A stretch of 64,000 nt of DNA from Cupriavidus nantongensis (GTDB lineage: Bacteria > Pseudomonadota > Gammaproteobacteria > Burkholderiales > Burkholderiaceae), in NCBI RefSeq assembly GCF_001598055.1, contig NZ_CP014845.1:1798001-1862000 (forward strand), in the 5' to 3' direction. The translations under genes and the position numbers were made by a program. Positions 43,494-51,611 of the stretch are shown here, one piece after another (within the stretch, counting starts at the first letter, position 1; each line of letters opens with the position of its first letter). The notes under the pieces were generated by a model. That model saw nothing but the letters and a program-made list of their open reading frames with translations. It had not been told where the DNA came from and made no database searches.

Positions 43494-44887
43494 AGCCCCG
43501 GCTGTCGCTGACGGCACGGCTCACCATCCTGTTCTCGCTGTCGTCGGCGGCGGTGCTGCTGGGGCTGGGCGTGCTGATCTGGCTGGCGATCGACGATCAT
43601 TTCGCCGACGAGGACTACGCGGTGCTGGCCGACAACGTGCGGCTGATCGAGAAGATCGCCGCCGACGGCCCGGCGGCGTCGCTGCCGCAACGGCTGGGGC
43701 CGGCGCTGGAGCACCATGCCGGCTTCGTCGCCGAAGTGCGTGGCGCCGATGGCAAGCGCCTGTACGCGACGAAGGATTTCGATTTCCGCCCGGCGCTGGC
43801 CGCCGCCGCGCAGGCGCGGGCAGGACGCGACGCCTTTGCCTGGGAGCAGCAGGGCCAGACCTATCGCGGCCTGCGCGCGCAGCTGGCGCTGGCGCATGCC
43901 GGCGTACAGTCGGACGGCCGGGCGGGCGGGCTGCAGGTGCTGGTCGGCATGGACACGGCGTTGCATGACCACTTCATGCACGCGTTCCGCAACACGCTGG
44001 CCTTCTACGGCGCGCTGGCGGCGCTGGCGAGCGGGCTGCTGGGCTGGTGGGCGGCGCGGCGCGGGCTGTCGCCGCTGCGCACCATGGCCTCGCGCGCGCG
44101 CGCCGTCACTGCGCACAAGCTGGACGAGCGCATGCCGGTCGAGACCGTGCCGGTGGAAATGGCGGATCTCGCCGCCAACCTCAACGCGATGCTGGAGCGC
44201 CTGCAGCGCGACTTCGCCCGGCTGTCGGAATTCTCGTCGGACCTCGCGCACGAGCTGCGCACGCCGATCACCAACCTGATGACGCAGACCCAGGTGGTGC
44301 TGTCGCAGCCGCGCGATGCGGCGCGCTACCGCGACGTGCTGGCATCTAACGTGGAAGAGCTGCAGCGGCTGTCGCGCATGGTCTCGGACATGCTGTATCT
44401 CGCCAAGACCGAGCACGGCATCACGCTGCCCAGCGCGGAACCGATCGAGGTGGCGGAGGAAGTCGAGGCGCTGTTCGACTTCTACGATGCGCTCGCCGAG
44501 GACAAGGGCGTGCGGCTCACGCTGCGCGGCCGCGGCCGCATCACCGGCGACCGGCTGATGCTGCGCCGGGCGCTCAGCAACCTGTTGTCGAATGCGCTGC
44601 GGCATACGCCCGCGGGCAAGGGCATCGTCGTGGAAATCACGCCGGGTGCCGACGCGGTGCAGGTGGTGGTGGAGAACGAAGGCGAGACCATCCGGCCGGA
44701 ATTGCTGCCCGCGCTGTTCGACCGCTTCTTCCGCGCCGACAAGTCGCGCGCGCGGCCCGAGTCCGATGGCGCCGGACTGGGGCTGGGGCTGGCGATCACG
44801 CAGGCCATCGTCGCCGCGCACGGTGGCGCAATTGGCGTGTCGTCGGAGGCGGGCAGGACGCGTTTTGTCCTGACCTTTCCTGCTTAG
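43490..44887 (+). CDS. copS: CopS, copper-sensing histidine kinase
   Basis: A 465-residue membrane histidine kinase of the heavy-metal sensor family. Two transmembrane helices (about 10-30 and 165-185) flank a periplasmic sensor domain with several His residues. Then come a HAMP domain ([26 protein letters not shown]), the DHp box [15 protein letters not shown] with phospho-His254, and an ATPase domain with N box [13 protein letters not shown] and G box [11 protein letters not shown]. It senses periplasmic copper and phosphorylates CopR. It is translationally coupled to copR. Confidence 0.96.
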   Translation: MKPRLSLTARLTILFSLSSAAVLLGLGVLIWLAIDDHFADEDYAVLADNVRLIEKIAADGPAASLPQRLGPALEHHAGFVAEVRGADGKRLYATKDFDFRPALAAAAQARAGRDAFAWEQQGQTYRGLRAQLALAHAGVQSDGRAGGLQVLVGMDTALHDHFMHAFRNTLAFYGALAALASGLLGWWAARRGLSPLRTMASRARAVTAHKLDERMPVETVPVEMADLAANLNAMLERLQRDFARLSEFSSDLAHELRTPITNLMTQTQVVLSQPRDAARYRDVLASNVEELQRLSRMVSDMLYLAKTEHGITLPSAEPIEVAEEVEALFDFYDALAEDKGVRLTLRGRGRITGDRLMLRRALSNLLSNALRHTPAGKGIVVEITPGADAVQVVVENEGETIRPELLPALFDRFFRADKSRARPESDGAGLGLGLAITQAIVAAHGGAIGVSSEAGRTRFVLTFPA

Positions 44888-44902
44888 CTTTGCGCCTGGG
44901 GC

Positions 44903-44952
44903 AAAAAAAGCCGCCCACGCCAGTTACAGCCATGGGGGAGCTGGCGTGGGCG
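44903..44952 (-). terminator. Rho-independent terminator of the CHASE2 kinase operon
   Basis: CGCCCACGCCAG (44912-44923) and CTGGCGTGGGCG (44941-44952) form a perfect 12-bp stem with a 17-nt loop. Read on the minus strand it is followed by a run of seven T (complement of 44903-44909). It lies about 130 nt beyond the stop of the CHASE2 kinase gene. On the plus strand the hairpin also lies just after copS but lacks a T-tract on that side. Confidence 0.85.
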
Positions 44953-45080
44953 TGAAGACCACCGGATGCGGCTCCAGCGGTGCTCCGATGCTACGCAAAT
45001 CCCCCGTTTGCGACTGCCAACAATTGTGTCGGCGGCCGTAACAGGCAGTGCCCGGCACGTGTCCCCGGGCCGCGATGACG

Positions 45081-47603
45081 TCATACCGAGGCAGGCTGCA
45101 AGGTCGCGGAAAACGGCAGCTCGATGCGGAACACCGCACCCATGCCGGGCCGGCTGCGCACGCTGGCCTGGCCGCCATGCCGCTCGGCCACGGCACGCAC
45201 CAGTACCAGCCCCAGCCCCGTCCCTTCCGGCGCGCCCTGCTGGCCTTCGTGCAGCCGCGCGAACGGCTCGAACAGCCGGGCCTGGTCGGCCTCGGCAATG
45301 CCGGGCCCATGGTCCTGCACGGCCACCACGAAGCGCTCCGCCTCGCGCGTCAGCGACACCGTCACGGTCGCGCCCGCCGGGCTGAACTTGATCGCATTGC
45401 TGACCAGGTTGGCGATGGCGCGCACCAGCAGCGCGGGTTCGCCCTGCAGCACCGCGGGATCGTCGGGCAGGTCGATCTGCAAGGACACCTCGCGCGCCTT
45501 GGCCAGCGCCCACAGCTGGTCGGTGGCGTCGAGCACCAGTCCGCCAAGCTCCACTTCCATAAACGCCAGCGCCTTCGATTCCGCGCGCGCCACGCTGATG
45601 AAATCGTCGGCGAGCTCCAGGGTGCGGCGCGCATGCGCCGCGATGCGGGCGAGCACGCCGTTGTCCGCGGCAGTATCGCCGGCGCTGGTGCCGGCGCTGG
45701 GGCCGGCGCTGGGGCTGGCGCTGGCGCCGGCGCTGGTGCCCGCCTGCTGCGCGCGCCGTTCTTCCAGTTCGATCAGCGCCAGGATCGACGCCTGCGGCGA
45801 GCGCATGTCGTGCGACAGGAAGCGCAGCATCTGCTCGCGCTGGCGCTCCGCCAGGCGGATCGCGGTGATGTCGATCACGCTGACGATCAGGCCGGCCACG
45901 GCGCCGGATTCGCCGTGCAGCGGCGCGCCATGCAGCAGGTAGCGGCGGTCGCCGCGCCCGGACACTTCGATGCCGCCCTCGGGCACCGGCGCGGGCATCA
46001 CCGGCGCGCCGGCATGGCGGTCATGCAGCGCCTGCCAGTACGCCAGCGCCGCTGCCGGCGCCGGGCACACCGCCTCGATCAGCGCGCGGATGCCGGGGCG
46101 CGGCACGCCCGGCTCTGCTGGCCCCTCAGGCCCCTCAGGCCCCTCAGGCACGCGCGCCAGCAGCGCCGGGGCCAGCGCCACGCAGCGCCGGTTGGCCAGC
46201 CGCACGCCGCCGTCCAGGTCGCAGATGGCGGTGGCGTCGGGCAGGCTTTCGATCCCGTCGGAGAGGAAACGGCGCAGGCCGCGCAACTGCGCGCTGACGC
46301 CGTAGACCGCGCGCATGCGGCTGTCGAGCGTGGCGCCGGGGTGGCGCGGCGCGGGCATCACGCCGGGCTCGCGCTCGAGCCGCGCCAGCTCGTCGGTGAG
46401 AAAGCGCAGCGCCGCTTCCTGGCGCAGCCAGCTCCACAACGGATAGAACAGCACGCAGCCCAGCACCGCGGCGGCCGGCGCAAACCATAGCCGCGCCAGC
46501 GCCAGCAGCGCCAGCGACCCCAGCAGCAGGCCTGCCAGCAGCAGCCCGGTGGCCACCAGCGCGCCGCGCGGCGGCAGCCGCAGCGCCGCCAGCGCCGCCA
46601 GCAGCACCGCCAGCAGCGTGCCGCCGGCCTGCCATGCCGGCGACACCGCGACAATGGCGTCGCCGTCGCTGACCGCCTGCACCGTGTTGGCCAGGATCTC
46701 GACGCCGCTCATGCCGCGGCCGTCGCGCGAGACCGGTGTCGGCAGCACGTCGCCCATGCCGGTGGCAAGCGCGCCGATCAGCACCGCCTTGCCGGCAAAC
46801 CTGGCCGGATCGATGCGGCCATCGAGCACGTCGCGCACCGACACGCGGGCGAAGGTGCCGGGCGGACCGGCGTAGGGGATGCGCACGCGGCCGCTGCGTT
46901 CCCAGCCATTGGCTTCGGTGACCACGGCAGGCTCATGGCGCACGCGCGCGGTCAGCGCGCCCGCGCGGCCGAAGCCAGCCATCACCGCGGCCAGGTGCGG
47001 CACGCCGGCGGCGGCCACCGGGTGCGGGCCTTCGCGCAGGTAGACCTGGCGCGCCACGCCGTCGGTATCGACCACCATGTTGATATGGCCGACGGCGGCG
47101 CCGAGCCCGGCCAGCGGGTAGCGCACCAGCATGCCGGCGGGGCCGGGCTCGGCCAGCACCGGCAGCACCACGTTGCCTGCCAGCGCCATGCTGCGCGCCA
47201 GCACGGCGTCGTCCTGCGGATAGCGGGTATCGCGCTCGGACAGGATCACGTCGACGCCGATCACACGCGGGCCGCCGGCGGCGATGCGGTCGATCAGCTG
47301 CGCCAGCACCGCGCGCCGCCACGGCCAGCGGCCGATGGCGGTGATGCTGGCGTCGTCGATGCCGACGATGACGATGTCGTCGCGCGCGGGATGATGCTGG
47401 GCGCCGATGGCGATGTCGTAGGCGGCCAGGTCGGCACGCTCGGTCCAGCCCTGGCGCGCCGCCAGCATCACCAGCGCCAGCACCGCAGCGGCCAGCAGGC
47501 ACCATTCGACCAGCGTGCGCTGGCCGAAGGCGCGCCCCGCCGCACGCGGCTGCGTGCGCGCGCCCGGCGCGGCGGACGCGTCAGTGGAGCCGGATCCGGC
47601 CAC
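45081..47603 (-). CDS. CHASE2-domain sensor histidine kinase
   Basis: An 840-residue kinase. A first transmembrane helix (about residues 25-45) is followed by a periplasmic CHASE2 domain (about 55-330; IVIVGIDDASITAIGRWPWRR, GVDVILSERD, ALATGMGDVLPTP), then three helices, a PAS-like domain (DATAICDLDGGVRLANRR), the DHp box FLSHDMRSPQASI with phospho-His598, and an ATPase domain with NLVSNAIKFSPAG, DHGPGIAE and GTGLGLVLV. The start is GTG 47603, inside the end of the LysM-FecR gene (23-nt overlap). Residues 623-642 are a TSAG-type repeat in the helical-hairpin loop. It is the third gene of the RR, LysM-FecR, kinase module; its signal is unknown. Confidence 0.9.
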   Translation of the reverse strand: MAGSGSTDASAAPGARTQPRAAGRAFGQRTLVEWCLLAAAVLALVMLAARQGWTERADLAAYDIAIGAQHHPARDDIVIVGIDDASITAIGRWPWRRAVLAQLIDRIAAGGPRVIGVDVILSERDTRYPQDDAVLARSMALAGNVVLPVLAEPGPAGMLVRYPLAGLGAAVGHINMVVDTDGVARQVYLREGPHPVAAAGVPHLAAVMAGFGRAGALTARVRHEPAVVTEANGWERSGRVRIPYAGPPGTFARVSVRDVLDGRIDPARFAGKAVLIGALATGMGDVLPTPVSRDGRGMSGVEILANTVQAVSDGDAIVAVSPAWQAGGTLLAVLLAALAALRLPPRGALVATGLLLAGLLLGSLALLALARLWFAPAAAVLGCVLFYPLWSWLRQEAALRFLTDELARLEREPGVMPAPRHPGATLDSRMRAVYGVSAQLRGLRRFLSDGIESLPDATAICDLDGGVRLANRRCVALAPALLARVPEGPEGPEGPAEPGVPRPGIRALIEAVCPAPAAALAYWQALHDRHAGAPVMPAPVPEGGIEVSGRGDRRYLLHGAPLHGESGAVAGLIVSVIDITAIRLAERQREQMLRFLSHDMRSPQASILALIELEERRAQQAGTSAGASASPSAGPSAGTSAGDTAADNGVLARIAAHARRTLELADDFISVARAESKALAFMEVELGGLVLDATDQLWALAKAREVSLQIDLPDDPAVLQGEPALLVRAIANLVSNAIKFSPAGATVTVSLTREAERFVVAVQDHGPGIAEADQARLFEPFARLHEGQQGAPEGTGLGLVLVRAVAERHGGQASVRSRPGMGAVFRIELPFSATLQPASV
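45678..45737 (-). repeat. 12-bp minisatellite (5 units) in the kinase DHp loop
   Basis: Five head-to-tail 12-bp units (GCCGGCGCTGGT and close variants) encode TSAG/ASAS/PSAG/PSAG/TSAG at residues 623-642. Slippage would change the loop in steps of four residues without breaking the frame. Confidence 0.85.
46121..46147 (-). repeat. 9-bp repeat (3 units) in the kinase PAS region
   Basis: GCCCCTCAG is repeated three times in tandem and encodes a collagen-like PEGPEGPEGP stretch after the PAS-like core of the CHASE2 kinase. It is another in-frame slippage site in the same gene. Confidence 0.85.
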
Positions 47604-49293
47604 CGCCGTCCGGCCGGTCGCCCGAACCGATTGCGCCGCCCTGCGCATCGCGCAGCATGGCGATGACTTCAATGCGCTGCGGCGCCGAGAACGCGGCCGG
47701 GTCGGGCGCCACGCCGGGCGCGGCGCGCGCCACGCGGATGAAATAGACGCCGGGCGCGGGGCGCGGCAGGTCGATGGCGTTGGTGGCGGTGTGCTCGTCC
47801 GCCAGCAGCGTGGCAAAGCCAGCATCGGCCGCCAGCTGTACCCGGTAGCCGGGGCCGGGGCCGCCGCCGCCCTCGGGCCAGCCGATGTGCAGCGCGCCGC
47901 CGTCGTCCTGCAGGGTGGGAACCGGCGGCTTGGGCTCGACCCGGAACGGCACCGCGTCCGACCACGGGCCCGGCAGGCCCGCCGCATCGACGCTGCGCAC
48001 GCGCCACCACCAGCGGCCCGGCGCCAGCGCCTGCGCGGCGGGCGACGCGGCGGCGGCGTGGACGGCAGCGTCGCGGGTAAAGTCGGCATCGGTGGCGAGC
48101 GCCAGCTCGTAGCTGGCCGCGGCCGGCACCGTGGCCCATTCGAAGCTGACGGCATCGGCATAGCGCACGGCATCGGCGGCCGGCTGCTGCGTGAACGGTG
48201 CCGGCGGGTTCAGCCGCACCGAGACCGGCGCCTGCGCGTCATGGCCGGTCAGCTGGTGCCGGTCGATGGCGCTGACGCTCAGGTACAGCGTGCCTTCCGG
48301 CAGGCCATCGACCCGCACCCGGGTGGCATCGGCGCCGCTGGCGGTGCCGGTCCAGACCAGCTCGCTCAGCGCCGCATCGCGCGCCACCCGCACGCGGTAG
48401 GCCACCGCCCCCGGCACCGGTTGCCAGGCCGCCTCGAACGACGGCCCCAGCACGGTTTCATTGGGCGGCAGCAGGGCCGGCGCCGGCAGCAGCGCCACCG
48501 CTTGCGACAGCTTGCCGCCCGCCGACACGCCGATGCCATAGCCGGCCTCGAGCGACGCCGCCGCGGTCATGGCGCGCTCCGGTGCCGCGGTGGACCGGGT
48601 GCGCGCGGCGCTGACACCGACACGGCCTTGCAGCACCTCGCTGCGGCTGCCGCCGGCATCGGCCGAAACGCGGTAACGGGTGCCGCGCACGCCGGTCACC
48701 ATCATCGGCGTATGCATCTCGAAGCGGCCGACGCCGCCGCCCTCGGGCGCCACGCGGGTCTCGGCAGCCCCTGTGTCGATGCGGATCACGGTGTCGACCA
48801 GGCCGCTGCGCGTGAAGGTGCGCAGCCGGTTCACCGCCACGGTGGTGCCAGGCGGCAGCGTGACGCGGGTACGGTCGGGCAGCTCGAGCGTGGCCGAAGC
48901 GCCGGCCGGGGTCTCGATGCGCGCGGCCTCGTCCAGGGTCATGCCGACCTGCACTGGGCGGCCGTTGGCGCGCACCGCGCCGCTGACGTAGACCACGCGC
49001 GCCGACGCCGCCTGCTCGGGGATCTGGCTGAGCGGGATACGCACGCGCGATCCCGGCACCAGCCGGTACGGATCGGCCACGCCGTTCAGGCGCTGCAGCG
49101 TGCGCCAGCCCTGCTCCGATGCCATGTAGCGCGACGCCAGCCCGATCAGCGTATCGCCCGGTTCCACCACGTAGATAAAGTCGGCGCCCTGCGCGCCCGC
49201 TGGCCCGGCATGCGCCGGCGCTGCTGCACCGGCCAATACAGCCAGCGCGGCCAGCGCGACCCTATGCACGCCCCTATGCACGCCCCTAAGCAT
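47581..49293 (-). CDS. LysM-FecR domain exported protein
   Basis: A 570-residue protein with a signal peptide (VALAALAVLAGAAAPAHA). A LysM domain follows (about 38-88: YVVEPGDTLIGLASRY, LNGVADPYRLVPGSRVRIP), which should bind peptidoglycan. Then a FecR domain (about 110-230: ARIETPAGASATLELPDRT, TPMMVTGVRGTRYRV), and about three fibronectin-III-like modules to the C-terminus (YRVRVARDAALSELVW, YELALATDADFTRD, YRVQLAADAGFATLL). Proteins with this layout are recurrently encoded beside CHASE2 sensors and may serve as their periplasmic partner, which is inference. The start overlaps the response-regulator stop by 8 nt. Confidence 0.87.
   Translation of the reverse strand: MLRGVHRGVHRVALAALAVLAGAAAPAHAGPAGAQGADFIYVVEPGDTLIGLASRYMASEQGWRTLQRLNGVADPYRLVPGSRVRIPLSQIPEQAASARVVYVSGAVRANGRPVQVGMTLDEAARIETPAGASATLELPDRTRVTLPPGTTVAVNRLRTFTRSGLVDTVIRIDTGAAETRVAPEGGGVGRFEMHTPMMVTGVRGTRYRVSADAGGSRSEVLQGRVGVSAARTRSTAAPERAMTAAASLEAGYGIGVSAGGKLSQAVALLPAPALLPPNETVLGPSFEAAWQPVPGAVAYRVRVARDAALSELVWTGTASGADATRVRVDGLPEGTLYLSVSAIDRHQLTGHDAQAPVSVRLNPPAPFTQQPAADAVRYADAVSFEWATVPAAASYELALATDADFTRDAAVHAAAASPAAQALAPGRWWWRVRSVDAAGLPGPWSDAVPFRVEPKPPVPTLQDDGGALHIGWPEGGGGPGPGYRVQLAADAGFATLLADEHTATNAIDLPRPAPGVYFIRVARAAPGVAPDPAAFSAPQRIEVIAMLRDAQGGAIGSGDRPDGGGRIRLH
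49261..49284 (-). repeat. 12-bp tandem duplication at the LysM-FecR gene start
   Basis: CCTATGCACGCC occurs twice in tandem and encodes the duplicated RGVH of the signal-peptide n-region (MLRGVHRGVHRV). It lies at the translational junction with the response-regulator gene. Confidence 0.8.
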
Positions 49294-50011
49294 CGCGGCC
49301 CTCGTCCGCCTGCGCTTCGGCCGCGGAGATCTCTTCGAAACGATAGCCGTGCGAATACACCGAGGTCAGCCGCACGCCGTTCTCGGGGCGCAGTGCCAGC
49401 TTCAGGCGCAAGCGGGAAATATGCGTGTCGAGCGTGCGCGAGCCCGCGCCCATGGCGCGGCCCCATACCGCCTGCTCCATCACCTCGCGCGCCAGCAGGC
49501 GCCCGGTATTGCGGAACAGGAACAGGGCCAGCTCATATTCGCGCGGCGACAGCACCGCGGCTTCGCCGCCGACGGTGATGGTGCGCGCGTGGGTATCGAC
49601 GGTGTAGTTGCCGCGCCGGATCAGCTCGACTTCCTGCGCGGCCTCCGGGTAGGCGCGGCGCAGCAGCGAGCGCACGCGCGCGACCAGCTCGCCGGCGCGG
49701 ATGGGCTTGAGCATGTAGTCGTCGGCGCCCACCGTCAGGCCGTCGACGATATCGGCTTCGGCGGTACGGCTGGTGACGAACAGGATTGGCGGCATGTTGC
49801 CGGACTTCTGCCGCACCCAGCTGACCAGCTCATAACCGCTGGTGCCCGGCAGTTGCCAGTCGACCAGCAGCAGGTCGTAGGCGCGCTCGCGCAGCGCGCG
49901 CAGCAAGTCGGCCCCGTTGGCGAACGATTCGCATTCGAAACCGGCTTCGCCCAAAATCTGCCGGATCAGTTCGGCCTGATCCGGATCATCCTCCACGGAT
50001 GCAATTCGCAT
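49286..50011 (-). CDS. OmpR/PhoB-family response regulator of the CHASE2 module
   Basis: A 241-residue response regulator. The receiver has VEDDPD, phospho-acceptor Asp51 in LLLVDWQLPGTSG, Thr/Ser in FVTSRT and Lys in YMLKPIRAGEL. The C-terminal winged helix has LSPREYELALFLFRNTGRLL, RTLDTHISRLRLKL and VYSHGYRFEE. ATG 50011 gives a normal start; the frame also stays open to an ATG at 50101. It is the first gene of the three-gene module, 227 nt downstream of pelG on the same strand, with a direct-repeat element upstream. The CHASE2 kinase two genes on is the likely partner. Confidence 0.92.
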   Translation of the reverse strand: MRIASVEDDPDQAELIRQILGEAGFECESFANGADLLRALRERAYDLLLVDWQLPGTSGYELVSWVRQKSGNMPPILFVTSRTAEADIVDGLTVGADDYMLKPIRAGELVARVRSLLRRAYPEAAQEVELIRRGNYTVDTHARTITVGGEAAVLSPREYELALFLFRNTGRLLAREVMEQAVWGRAMGAGSRTLDTHISRLRLKLALRPENGVRLTSVYSHGYRFEEISAAEAQADEGRDA

Positions 50012-50086
50012 ACCTCTACACCCTTCTGCCAGCTTCCGACTGCAACTGCGGTCTCTGCCACGGCGTGTCGACGGCTCGGCCGGCAA

Positions 50087-50103
50087 GTCATTCTTTGTCA
50101 TTC
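50087..50103 (-). promoter_or_regulatory. Tandem GAATGAC repeats upstream of the response regulator
   Basis: Read on the minus strand, GAATGAC-AAA-GAATGAC occupies 50103-50087: two 7-bp direct repeats at a 10-bp period, 76-92 bp before the response-regulator start. OmpR/PhoB proteins typically bind 7-bp direct repeats one helical turn apart, so this is a candidate autoregulatory box. Confidence 0.45.
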
Positions 50104-50238
50104 ACCCTGGCAAGGGGGCGCGGCCGTCGATCTGAACCGGCGGGCCAGGCCGAAGGCCGCCGGCTGCCGCAATGTTACCCAATCGCGGCCTGTTCCGTCG
50201 AGACGCCCCGACGTGGGGTGCGCGGGCCTGCCCACCGG

Positions 50239-51609
50239 CTATTGCAGCATGTAGGTCTCGTACTCCAGCCGCTCCAGCTTGTGGTCCAGCATCGCCAGCG
50301 CCAGCGCCACCACCACCAGCAGCGACACCGCAAAGCCGTAGCCATACCAGGCCGGGCCCAGCTGCAGCGTCACCAGCGTCAGCGCGCAGTTCAGCACCAC
50401 GAACAGCGCGGTCAGCAGCAGCACCTCGCGGCGCCGGTCCAGGTAGAAGTAGATGTTGAGCACGCCCAGCAGCACCACCTGCAGGCTGGCGCCGATCACG
50501 TCGACGTACAGCAGCGGCAGGTACAGCTCGGAAATGCCCAGCAGCCGCAGCACCCACGTGCCCACCGCGAACAGCAGCAGCGCGGCAATGGCCTGCACCT
50601 TGACGATCTCGTACAGGCCCAGCCGGATGGTCTGGACCATGGTGTTGCGCATGTCCTCGATATGCTCGAGCGAGCTGCCGCCGCGCACCGCATCGTAGAA
50701 CGCGTCGTAATACTCGACGAAATCGGTCTCGATCCGCACCAGGAACACCGCCATGCCGGGAATGATGGCGAGGTAGGCCAGGAACACCGGGATGTCGTAG
50801 ATGATCGACGCGCGCAGCGGCCCGATCACCTGGTGGCCGGTGGACGGCGCGTACCAGAACATGAACTTGTCGATCCAGATGCCCAAGTTGTAGAGCAGCC
50901 CGATCGCCACCAGGCTGGGGTAGGCATAGCGGCGCCGGAACACCTCGAACGAGATGAACTGGCGGCTGGTGTAGTTGCGGTAGATCAGCGTCACCATGCC
51001 GGTCAGCAGGCACAGCTGGCCCGCGACGAACCCGCCCAGCAGCCCTTCCATGCCGTAGCCGCGCAGCCCCAGCGCGGCCGCCACCGAGACCGCGTAGCCC
51101 AGCAAAAAGGTCCAGACGATGGCCTTGTACTGCTTCATGCTCGACAGGAAGATCGCCGCGATCCAGATATTGCTCAGCACCACGAAGCCCGCCACCATCA
51201 GCAGCCGGTACAGCACCGACTGCTCGCCGAAGCTGAACACCGCGCACGCCACGCCGATGCCGCCCGACAGCACCGTGGCCAGCAGCGCCACCGCGTGGTA
51301 GTTGCTGAGGATCAGGTGGTCGCGCTTCTCGAACAGCCGGTCCGAGGTAAAGCGCGTGAACGACAGCTGCATCGGCCCGGTCAGGATCAGGCTGCCCGCG
51401 ATCAGGTAGGTCACCGAGACCTGGAACTGCGTGATCAGCGTGCCCGGCACCACGAACGGCAGGCTCAGCATGCCGATCAGCAGGATGCCGACGATCGACA
51501 GGATCCACGGCCCCGAGCTGATGATGCCGGCATACGCGTAGGCGCTCAGCATGCCGGACAGGTTGTCCCGCCGCAGCATCTTGCGCAGCTCGAATCCAAT
51601 CCCGGCCAT
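50239..51609 (-). CDS. pelG: PelG, inner-membrane Pel polysaccharide transporter
   Basis: A 456-residue protein, the exact length usual for PelG, with about 12 transmembrane helices and the polysaccharide-transporter (Wzx-like) fold. Landmarks are GIGFELRKMLRRDNLSGML at the N-terminus, PGTLITQFQVSVTYLIAG, and SFTRFTSDRLFEKRDHLI. With PelD, PelE and PelF it forms the inner-membrane synthase complex that moves the growing chain across the membrane. The ATG lies 2 nt after the pelF stop, and pelG ends the pel operon. Confidence 0.97.
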   Translation of the reverse strand: MAGIGFELRKMLRRDNLSGMLSAYAYAGIISSGPWILSIVGILLIGMLSLPFVVPGTLITQFQVSVTYLIAGSLILTGPMQLSFTRFTSDRLFEKRDHLILSNYHAVALLATVLSGGIGVACAVFSFGEQSVLYRLLMVAGFVVLSNIWIAAIFLSSMKQYKAIVWTFLLGYAVSVAAALGLRGYGMEGLLGGFVAGQLCLLTGMVTLIYRNYTSRQFISFEVFRRRYAYPSLVAIGLLYNLGIWIDKFMFWYAPSTGHQVIGPLRASIIYDIPVFLAYLAIIPGMAVFLVRIETDFVEYYDAFYDAVRGGSSLEHIEDMRNTMVQTIRLGLYEIVKVQAIAALLLFAVGTWVLRLLGISELYLPLLYVDVIGASLQVVLLGVLNIYFYLDRRREVLLLTALFVVLNCALTLVTLQLGPAWYGYGFAVSLLVVVALALAMLDHKLERLEYETYMLQ

Positions 51610-51611
51610 GC

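Noticed and set aside
45010..45025. CAACAATTGTG palindrome near the kinase terminator, similar to the pel upstream site
   Set aside because: It lies downstream of the stop codon and terminator, far from any start codon, so a regulatory role is unlikely; probably chance.
50138..50164. CCGGCGG/CCGCCGG inverted repeat after pelG as a terminator
   Set aside because: There is no T-tract on the minus strand after it, so read-through from pel into the response-regulator module cannot be excluded.
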